Part shown: positions 56,101-64,000 of the stretch, in pieces
How the letters are laid out: every line of letters starts with the position of its first letter
How positions within the stretch are numbered: the first letter of the stretch is position 1
NCBI GenBank assembly: GCA_001584585.1
Contig: LSYV01000019.1
Location: forward strand, 756,809 to 820,808
Reading direction: 5' to 3'
From: Gonium pectorale
Taxonomy: Eukaryota > Chlorophyta > Chlorophyceae > Chlamydomonadales > Volvocaceae
DNA length: 64,000 bases
Made by a program: the position numbers and the translations under genes
The notes under the pieces: generated by a model
What the model saw: the letters and a program-made list of their open reading frames with translations, nothing else
Databases searched by the model: none
What the model was told of the DNA's origin: nothing

Positions 56101-59100
56101 CGCCCGGACTGTTGCACAGAACCCCGAGAACTCGTCCGCGCGCCATAGCCATAGCAGCAGCGTCTCAAGCATGTACAGCGGCACTGCCAGCCCCCGCGGG
56201 ACCTTTGGCGGCGGGGAGCAGTCGGCGGTGAGAAAAACACGATTGATTACAGTAGTATCGTATGCGCCTTGCTAAAAGTGTTGGTTTTGGCTTGCAGGGT
56301 CAAGCCGTAACCGGCCTGCTGGCCACCATGTTCGGTCGCGGGCGGCAGCGGCGGCGCAGCTTAACAGCTAGCGCCCTGAATACTCGCTTCCGCAGGCGCA
56401 GCGCCCACATCGTCCTCAGCGAAGCAGCCCGCCTGGTACGTCAAAGGGAATGAAAAGGGAGGATGCCATAGCGCCGACCATGTATTCTGGCCAGGTTTGC
56501 ATGCCCTTTCCGCTGCCCTGCTGCCCTCTAGATGTTATTGTACTGTACACGAGTGCTTGATAAGCTCTGCAATCCAATCTCGGATCCTCTCTGTGGCCAC
56601 GATCCATTGCTTCAGGAGCTCATGCACCGCACAGCCGGCTCTGCTGCGGCTGCGGACGCAAGTGTGTCACGAGCCGATGGCAGCCAGCGGACCTTCGCAG
56701 CAGCCGTGGCCCACACCTACCTCCAACACAGGCGGCAGCAACAGCAACACCTTCAGCGCAACGTGGACCTGACGGGCCATCCAGCAACGCCCGATGAAGT
56801 CCATGCGCCACACCTGTCAAAGCAGGACGTCACACGTAAGTCGAGCGCGGTCCGTTTACTTCCCTTGTGTGTCCACACTGAGGCCGGACATCTCGCTGTG
56901 CTATAGGCCTCGAGTCGGCTGGCCATGACACGAGAGCCGAGATGCAGCCCCGGTCACAGCTGCCTCACGCCAGCATTGGCCACTGGAGCACCGAAATGCA
57001 GAGCCGCCGCGCCGTGGCCGTCAGTCCCAAGGCGGCAATACTTGGCGGCGGGCAATTCTGCCCGGTTAACGGCGCACCCAACTTGACTGTGGATAGCGCA
57101 TCTTACAGCACCGGTGCGTGATGGATGCGTGACCGGCAGGTACACCTCATGCGGTCCACTGCTGCCTTCTGGGCGGTGCCGGTCTTTGGCTGCACATCCA
57201 ATGCTGGAGGAATGCTATGCGTTACGGTACCTCTTCGCACTGTAGGAATATCAGGTGTAAGCACGGACTTGCTGCCATTCCAACCCTATTGCAGGCACGG
57301 CAAGCCCCGCTGGAGTGCCTGCCCGACAGCCCCGCAGCGGTGCCAGCAGTCATGCCTCTCCCCTCACGCTCTGCAACGGCATTGATGCGGTGCTCCCTTC
57401 AGGCACCATCTCCTGCGACACCTCCTCCCGGCAAGGCTGGTACAACGAAGCACAGCAACAGGCCGGAGCTAACGCCCAGTACGCAGACATGGCACAGCAC
57501 CTTCTGCAGATGCCCGCCGTCCAGCAGATACACCAGGCGCACGGTCCCCGGGCCTCAAGTGCCTTCAACCCAAGCATTTCCGGGTCCTTCGTGAGCATTG
57601 GCTCTTCGGGCCTTCTGTCGGCTACACCTGGCGGCTCTCAGATTGCCATCCATCAGAGCATCGCCTCACCTCGGGCACACGGTTGTTCCGGCGCTGCGTC
57701 ACCAACCGTCATGACTGGGCACTCCGTGGCACGAGCTCTCTTTTCTCCACACGTGCCTGGCCCTACCGGACCAGCAGGCATGCCGCTCAGCCTCGGCACG
57801 CCTCAGGCGAGACCTCTCCGTGGCTCGGCCCAGGGTAGTCCGCAGTCGTCAGGCAAGCTGCCGGGTCTTTCCCCGGGCTGGCGACAGCCGCGCACGCCGG
57901 CAGGCCTTGCGCAGGTCCAGGAGGCCGCTGAGCAGCTCTGTGACGAAGAGCAGCCCTGTGCCACCTTCCTCCACTCGGTGTCCGGTGGCTTACACACTCT
58001 GGGTCGTACACCGTCCCAGTTTGAGGGCTATGCTGTGGGCGATTTACAGGGGCTTCAGCGCAGGTACAGTGATGCTTTGGACCAGCAGGTGACCGCGGGG
58101 CCTTTGGGCCACAGCGGCAGCCTCCGGGGCAGCCTGCTTATGCACCAGCGCTTCGACGAAGAGATGAAGTACCCGCATTCTGCAGGCCGCCGCAGCCCAG
58201 GTGGTTCGCCGGCAGACGGCGCGGCGGCAGCGCGGCGGCCCGGAGCGTCCCCTGCAGCGGCACACGCTCGAGGTCCGCAGCAGCGGGGCCCGAGGGTCGT
58301 GGAAGCCGCGCGGCCCGGGCCCTCCCATCCCCTGTACTACAACGCACCTATAAGCGAGTGGGCAGAGCCAGAGGCCGTTGCGGCTGTCACTGAGGCTGCG
58401 GAGGCAGAAAGTGGTGCCTCGGCCCATGCTGGGCGCCGAACTCCCGGTCTCAGCCGCAGGAGCCGCAGCGCGAAGCCATCGACAGCCCTTGGCAGCGTGC
58501 AAGCCGCAATCGTAGCCCCTTCTTTGGCGCGTAGCAGCCAAACATCTGCACAGTTGGCCACGCAGGGCTCTCACGAGTCAGCACCTGTGTGTGCGCAGCA
58601 CATGCTTGGGTCCCCGACAAAGGACGCAGGCGGGATGTCCTCTCAGGAGCAGTTGGTGGACGTTTCGCCCAGGCGGGCGGACCCGTTTCAGTCGCCAAGG
58701 GGCCGCTCTACAAGCACACAGCCATTGCAGCAGCCCCACCAGGCACATACCTTCCTCGTGCGGCTCCATGACGATGGAGGAGGTGGAGCGTCCCGTGGGC
58801 CTGTGCACAACCAGCCGGCCGGTCCCGGGGCACTGGTCAAGCTTCCCAAGCCTGCCATGACGCTCTCTCGCAGCGAACCGCAGCTGTCAGAGGTGCCCCA
58901 AACGCACAACCAGCCCCTGGCTGACCAGAACTTAGCGGCAGTTTCCGTGGCCCCAGAGGCTTCCCTGGAGGACTGCGCCGTATACCAGGTACGCGCTTGT
59001 GTATAGGCAAGCTCCAAACGGCAACCCAGTAGTTCTTTGAGCTTAGGCCCCAGCGCTGACGTACGAGGGTCGGACTGGCATGGCGCGGCAAGGCTACATT

Positions 59101-61436
59101 CGCAGCGAGCAGTGACCTAAAGCCCTCGCGCGCACTTGTGTGACCCTCTGCCCTCCTCCAGGATGTGCACCTGCCCAGGCCTCCGATGACGGGCATGGCG
59201 TGCGTGGCCACGGCAACTGCAAGCGCCGGCGGGTCAGATACGGGGTACGTACGAACGTTAGGAAGCGCCTCGTCGAGCCGCGGTACCTATCCTAATCGTG
59301 CTGATTATCCGCCAACGCTCTGCTGTTTGCAGAGCGCCTCATGAGCAATGCCACGTGCCAGTTTACCGCATTAATCCTACAAAGCTATTAACACGTGGTG
59401 GAGAGGAGCTACGGCCGTTGGTGCACTCTGCTCATGGCATTGCCAAAGCGGTTACGGAGCCAGCAATCACCTCGTCCGGCGTGCACCTGGACCTTCACGA
59501 CGAGGCCCCTGGCCGTTCGGGCAACAGCGACGGGGTTCAGGCGCCGTTTTCAGAGTCTGGCAGCGGCCAGCTGACCCCGTCGTCCGGAAACGCGTGCAGC
59601 ATCTCATTGGAAGGCGTCCTCCGCCTCGCCGCCAGTGCAGACGCCCACAGAGCGCCAGCTGCTGAGGTGGGCTGCTCGGTCGCCGACGGTGCCGTCGATC
59701 ACGCGGACCAGCGCGTGTTTGGCATGGAGTCTGCAGCGGCCTTGCTGTGTGGGCTGCAGAGCCCAGTGCGGACACCAGCACGAACGCCCGCGCTGTGCTC
59801 ACCTGTGATCCAGGGCCCCAGCGATGTTCGCGGACTGGGAGCTGATGACGCTGCCATCATCAGAGCGGCGACGGACAAGCTGCTGGTCGAAGCCCATGTA
59901 CGTACTCTCCGCGGTAGTTTCGGTGATGACCAATCGCAGCATCTAAGCCGCGCCGCCGCGGCGTCCGTAACCGAAGGGCCGTTGGAGGGTATAAGCTGGT
60001 CGCTTCCGCTGGTGGAAACGCTGCGCGCACAGGCGGCGATGGGTTCAGCAGCCGGCGCTCTGCTGGCGGCCGAAGTGGGATTTGGCTCACCCCTGCCCTC
60101 TCTCGATAACATGAGCTCGGTGAGCAGTGCTAACAACTATCTAGGTGGTCGCTCAAGCCCGGGCAGCAACGCCACTACACCTATTCACGGATCAACCGCC
60201 CATCACGTAACGTCGCCGTTCCGGAGAGGAGGCTCCAACCTGCGGCCCGCGGGGCTCAGCGGCCGCGCTCGAGGCAGCAGGAGCGGCTCCTCGGCTTTCG
60301 ATGGCATGCTGCCTGTCAGCGACGGCGCGCCCATCAGCCAACCCACCAGTTCGGCGCTGTGCCGGCTAGAATGCAGCGAGCTGGGGCATAAAGCGCTTGT
60401 CCACGCCTCAAGTCCCTCGGGCCGCTCATCGGCATTCCGTTTTGGCCATGACAGTACCGTGCAGTTGGCGGATGCTGGTGGAGCGAGTACCCGTGCTGAG
60501 GATCTCATAGCCGCCGGTTGTGCGGTGAACGAGCAGGCGCCTCGGAAACTGGCCAGTCCGCCCGGCGGCGGCTGGCCGCCGGCAAGTCTCATACCCTACA
60601 CCAGTGGAGACGTTGTAGCCCCCTCCAGCGCAGAGCCGCCCATGCTCCTCCGCGGCAGCTCCACCACAGATATGGGTCTGACGGCTGAGGGCAGCAGCGT
60701 GGGGGCTGCTTTCAGTGTGCAGCCATCACCACTGCCATCGAAGGCAACGTCAGGCTCCTACGACACCGCTGACACTGACAGGTTTTATGCCCCTTGGGAG
60801 CGCGCCGCTGCCATGGCTGTGGCGGCGGTCGCCAACACCGGAGATGGCAGCCACTCTCCCGTGTCTGCCGAAGGTGACTCAACCTTGCAGCTGCACCTTG
60901 GCAAAGGTTTGTGTGTGCAGCTCCGTGACGTTTCGGTCTCTGGCGAGACGAGCACGGACTACACCGCGTCATTCGCTGGCATTCCCTACAGCGATCGCAC
61001 ATCAGCCTTCTCCCTGCGCTCGCTGCAGTCCATGACAGACCGCACCTCCATGAATTCCTTTCTGGGCCCGAGCGCCTCAATCGCCACATCATCCATCGAG
61101 CGCTTCACCAATCCGCTGTTCGCTACCGCCACCGGCGGCGGCATCAGTGGCCAAGGCGGCATCGGCGCCAGCGTCAGCGCGCGCACGGTGAGCATGAACC
61201 AGCGTGACTCCGGCAACAGCGGCGGCGGTGGCGGCATTGGCAGGCCCCTACAGCAGTCGCGGTCGGCGCATGGCTGCGCCGTCGCTAGCGGCGAGGATTG
61301 TGCGCCAACGGGAGGCACGCTAGGTGTACAGCAAGCGACAAAGTCTTCACGCGGCATATACAAGGGTCGCTCGCGCAGCCTGAACGTCCGCGGGCAGCCC
61401 GCTTTGTCACCACCTGTTTCTCCCACGGAGGAGTAA
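47107..61436 (+). CDS. Giant membrane-anchored protein with three class III nucleotide-cyclase modules and a long disordered tail
   Basis: Twenty-seven exons join in phase to give 3300 residues: 47107-47353, 47580-47685, 47916-48093, 48239-48355, 48540-48774, 49006-49181, 49346-49510, 49655-49823, 49950-50071, 50219-50302, 50766-50828, 51122-51315, 51448-51736, 51863-52170, 52362-52564, 52784-52875, 52934-53343, 53593-53628, 53780-53978, 54125-55130, 55254-56227, 56298-56435, 56532-56835, 56907-57113, 57295-58988, 59162-59244, 59333-61436. Residues 8-28 form one membrane helix, followed by Arg, placing the rest in the cytosol. Three modules of the PF00211 cyclase fold follow (about 75-290, 318-555, 555-916). 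The remaining ~2380 residues are Ser/Ala/Gly/Pro-rich. Class III cyclases make cAMP or cGMP. Least certain are the tiny exon 53593-53628 and whether the tail is one gene. No close TGTAA was seen after the stop. Confidence 0.85.
47341..48774 (+). other. Cyclase module 1: metal-binding Asp pair kept, base and transition-state residues lost
   Basis: Residues about 75-290 of the giant protein. FVVTDIEGST carries the first metal Asp (D83, codon split by intron 1), and VTEGDSFLVAF the second (D126), 43 residues later as is usual. PRVRMGVHW is the central strand. The region that should read D-x6-N-x3-R reads M205, S212 and E216 (GIAVSIAQE), so the base-selecting Asp and the Asn-Arg pair are gone. 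DAANGGQILLSQEAW closes the fold. This is the pattern of a C1-type half-site. Confidence 0.85.
49075..50828 (+). other. Cyclase module 2: degenerate
   Basis: Residues about 318-555. The fold is recognisable from LTFVSLRL, VGYFSFVFACPSNALRF, PRVAAAIHCGP and YHGPAVELTRALADAAHGGQ, but the metal Asp positions are not Asp (Y389 for the second). The N and R positions read E476 and A480; only D469 of the base-binding set remains. It is probably catalytically dead and may be structural or regulatory. Confidence 0.75.
51122..52875 (+). other. Cyclase module 3: base and transition-state residues kept, metal Asp pair lost
   Basis: Residues about 555-916. The metal positions are lost: SCAEAS replaces TDIEGS, and E613 stands in PGEFIMVFG. 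LRVRVGMAYG is the central strand. RADYFGELANTAARVAALAA keeps D688, N695 and R699 with spacing of 7 and 4, the same as D1018, N1025 and R1029 of mammalian C2 domains. K607 (YESK) is a candidate for the adenine-selecting Lys, with a two-residue insertion before GE. The fold ends with LGQFLLRGLDNPKILYQ after a variable, Ser-rich insert. Confidence 0.82.
52934..61436 (+). other. Low-complexity C-terminal tail of the giant cyclase
   Basis: Residues about 917-3300, in 11 exons, are dominated by Ser, Ala, Gly, Pro, Gln and His. No globular domain is recognised. A basic patch lies at exon 22 (RGRQRRRSLTASAL, RFRRRSAH), a Gln run at exon 23 (HRRQQQQHLQ), and short RSRS motifs near the end (YKGRSRSLNV). 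Many SP and RxxS sites suggest a phosphorylated, disordered scaffold. Confidence 0.6.
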
Positions 61437-62949
61437 CCCTCGGCCAGCCAGTCAACGTGCGGACGGGCGGAGTCCGATCTTGTGTTGCTTTGGAATCCGT
61501 ACTGCAGCACCTAGTGAATCCGCCGTAGGGTGGATGGCTCCCCGATCAGGTGGTTAGGTCGTGAGGCTGCAATAGAGAGTTTCCCTGGTTTTTGTACGCA
61601 TGCGATAGAATGGGGTGGATGGAGGAGGTGCCCGTGCCGGCGTGTGTTAGCTGTCCCTTGATGAGATGACGTTATAGCTGCTGGCGGGCAATTGCGCCTA
61701 TATGCGGTGAGCTTTGGCATGACTTTAAATAGTATTTGTGACGGAACGACTGACGGGAGCCTTGATTTTGCATTAGATGGGTGGGGTGGGGGTTGGCCAC
61801 GTTGCATCCGATCCTAAAAACTATTGCGGCGTGGGCACAATAACCGAGAGAACTGCAGTGCAGAGCTTGGCACCTTGGGTATTCTTGCGCATGCGTAGGA
61901 TTGCGGCAGGGCAGTTGGCGGCGCTGAGCCCCACTGCTGCTGGGCATGTGGATCTTTGACTTGGCCTGGCGAGCGCTCGAGCTCGTTGGTGCATCTGACC
62001 ATTTGCTTCAGCGGCGGCACGGAAGTTAACCTCGCCCTCGTGCCGAGAGCGATGTCTCGGGTGCTAACCGTTTGTGCTTACCGATGGCGGGTATCCATGT
62101 TGTGCGCATCAACAGAGGCACACGCATGGGTATCTGCCCAATTGTCGCAGGACTTGGTGACGGAATCTTGCTCGTCGACGGGCCGTACCTGACCGTTACA
62201 CATGCATGCCTTCCGTTTTTTCTCTTTGGTTGCGGAGGAGATGGCCTCAATACGTCAGTTGCGGATGGCTGTGGCGCTGTGGCTAAGAACGATAGTGGAA
62301 CCTTAGGAGTCATCTACGGTACTCTCTAGTTGTCGTGCAGCACGTGCATATTCTCGCTGTGCACAGTTAGTACCGACGCAGTGAGGAGCTGCCACAACGG
62401 TATGACGCTCCGCCCGTGCACAGCGTCGCCCCATATTACTGCATGTACAACATAGCGTGAGTCGTCTTGCAACAGTCTTACTCGTTCCATGCTACCCCTT
62501 TAAAGATCAACAGCACAGGCAGTATGAAGACGAAGCACGGTGTGCGCACACAGTATTCTTATCAACATGGCAGGGACGGATCAACCCCTTCTGCGTGGAG
62601 GTCTGCGCTGCTGCTCGTCCAGAACCTCCGCAAGCCCGAAGTCGCGTTTGCGAAGCACTTGCTTGGGAGCGGATGTCAGAATGCTAATCAGGCGCGTTGC
62701 GCGATAACAGCTGGGCACTGCAACTAACCCGTCGCACACGGGCTGCTCCGCCAGCACGCAACAAACACAGCAGCCCCACCGGGCACATCCTTCCGCGTGC
62801 GGCAGCACTGGGCACTCGCGGGAGAGAGCATGCGCTCTTTAGGGCAGCGCGAAATCAGTCGCCGTACCCGGGCGCGAGGGCAGGTGCGGCTCGTACCCAC
62901 ACGCAAACCTTGTCGCAGGACCACAAGCTTTCCGCCAAAACCAGTTGAC
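61437..62949. other. Intergenic between cyclase and OXLD1-like genes
   Basis: This stretch holds the 3' UTR of the cyclase gene and the promoter of the OXLD1-like gene. Composition is more A+T balanced than the exons. No coding signal, RNA gene or array was recognised. An in-frame ATG at 62830 could extend the next gene. Confidence 0.5.
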
Positions 62950-63432
62950 ATGTTCGCCCTTACTTTGCGACCTCGACGGGCCGGCTGCCTGACTCAATTG
63001 CTTAGCCAGGCGCGCCATGTAACTCTGCTTGAAAAGCCAGAGGAACCGGGACCTGAAGATTGCTGTCAGGTAGCTAGCTACGTGTTTGATGAGGAAGGTC
63101 TTGCGAACAGACAGACTTACTCAGATGCGCCTCGTCAAAACTCAGAGCGGGTGCCCTAATTGCGTATGGGAAATATACGCCGATGCCTTGGCAAAATGGA
63201 AAGCGGATATGGCGCGCCTGGTAAGTCTGAGCTCGTTCGCCTCGTGTCACAGGCCGCTAATGCAAGCTGCTGTTTCGTCTTGTAGAATGACAAAACATCC
63301 AGCCCACAGTCTTATGCCGAACAAGGGGAGCCGGCAGAGCCTCTGGGAATTGCAGCCTTCCGCCACCTTGAGGAGCAGCTGAGCAAGCAAGGAGCAGGCG
63401 TGGACTCTGGCAACAGCAAACCAATCGGGTAG
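62950..63432 (+). CDS. OXLD1: OXLD1-like protein (oxidoreductase-like N-terminal domain, PF09791), probably mitochondrial
   Basis: Exons 62950-63069, 63146-63220 and 63286-63432 join in phase 0 and give 113 residues. The short N-terminus (MFALTLRPRRAGCLTQLLSQ) is basic and amphipathic, like a mitochondrial leader. The family signature is split by intron 1: KPEEPGPEDCCQ joins SGCPNCVWEIYADALAKWK. It keeps the P-x-P-x2-DCC-x-SGC-x2-CVW-x2-Y pattern, with five conserved Cys in total. The last exon gives a polar tail with FRHLEEQLSKQ. Family members in animals, fungi and plants are small proteins of unknown biochemical role; the name reflects similarity, not a shown reaction. An upstream in-frame ATG at 62830 would add 40 residues with a more basic leader. 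A TGTAA occurs near 63656. Confidence 0.87.
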
Positions 63433-64000
63433 CACATCGGCTACCCGTTCTCACCCCACAACTTCAGCCTCAGCCCAGGTAGGGAAGAGTACTAGCTAGG
63501 CGCGTCTCCTCGGCCAACGAATGATGCACGGCATTTCCCCTCACTTGCAGGCTTCACCGATTCCTGGGCACATGTATGCTCCTCGCGCCTCCGACACCTC
63601 CACTACCGCCACGTAGTGGCGACCGGCCTACCTGTGCTGGTACGACAAGAATGCGTGTAAGTGCCGTACCATTGCTGTACGTTCAAGTGCATTCTGCTGT
63701 CCATGGATTGAGCCGTGAACGCTTCTCGATGGATCGCGTGCAAGGGCGCGCCCTATCCACTCCTTGCCACTGATTACCCCTGGGTGCACGCTGCATCTCT
63801 ATGCTGTTGCCACGGGCTCCTTGTGTGTACCCCGTGTTCCCGGCTCACCAAGGCCTATCAATATTGCCTTCCCATGCTCCATGCCATGACGTGCAGTGTA
63901 ACGGCGAGTCGATCTCCCGACTTGTGGCGTCGCACGCGTGCGTGCGCGCTTGGGAGCCTGCTATTCGATACCAAAAGGCCAAAAGGCCTGTCGAGATGCT
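63433..64000. other. Downstream of the OXLD1-like gene, nothing further recognised
   Basis: TGTAA motifs occur near 63656 and 63898 and could end the OXLD1-like transcript. No additional coding exon could be joined. Confidence 0.5.

Noticed and set aside
58727..62804. A 38-base similarity between cyclase exon 25 (58727) and 62767, first read as a diverged duplicate of the cyclase gene
   Set aside because: The region after 62950 proved to encode an OXLD1-like protein with its own exons, and the other matches are weak, so a duplicated cyclase fragment is not supported.
1..64000. CRISPR arrays, rRNA operons, transposase or reverse-transcriptase genes
   Set aside because: No regularly spaced repeats, rRNA-like blocks or catalytic motifs of mobile elements were seen; the only repeats are short tandem arrays and a three-copy dispersed element.

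Overview
The window reads as nuclear DNA of a green alga (Chlorophyta). Coding exons are GC-rich and rich in Ala, Gly, Pro and Arg. Nearly every gene is cut by short introns with GTGAGT, GTGCGT or GTGGGT donors and YAG acceptors. Several genes have a TGTAA motif, the chlorophyte poly(A) signal, after or at the stop. Many products start with plastid-type transit peptides and belong to plant-lineage plastid families. I rebuilt spliced models by hand: exon phases join without frame breaks and the proteins match known family motifs, but no transcript or database search was available.

Layout from left to right. 1-3256 (-): an Ala/Gly-rich protein of unknown function, cut by the window edge. 4693-6087 (-): an intronless plastid-type protein resembling an uncharacterised plant family. 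6225-6836 (+): a 125-residue helical protein, divergent from the previous gene. 7087-9128 (+): a J-domain protein. 10555-13642 (-): plastid GTP cyclohydrolase II of riboflavin synthesis, without the usual plant DHBP-synthase domain. 15052-17378 (-): a Nudix hydrolase with an unusual Nudix box. 18163-26900 (+): a 14-exon Obg-family GTPase. 26901-32243: gene-poor. 32244-33592 (+): a plastid Rieske-fold protein without cluster ligands. 36104-40908 (+): a BASS4/SLC10A7-type transporter with a plastid-type leader. 43427-44792 (-): a putative membrane protein with unresolved 5' end. 47107-61436 (+): a 27-exon gene for a predicted 3300-residue membrane-anchored protein with three class III nucleotide-cyclase modules and a very long low-complexity tail. 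62950-63432 (+): an OXLD1-like (oxidoreductase-like domain) protein.

There is no operon logic. Themes that recur are plastid biology (riboflavin/flavin supply, ribosome-associated GTPase, Rieske-fold protein, plastid transporter) and second-messenger signalling.

The most exciting item is the triple-cyclase protein. Module 1 keeps the two metal-binding Asp residues but has lost the base- and transition-state residues. Module 3 has the reverse pattern, with exactly the spacing known from mammalian C2 domains. Module 2 is degenerate. This predicts an intramolecular C1/C2-like cyclase with a pseudo-module between its two halves. A second notable item is a pair of perfectly complementary (CCCA)n/(GGGT)n tracts flanking exon 11 of the Obg gene. 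The downstream tract lies on the 5' splice site and is also a textbook G-quadruplex sequence.
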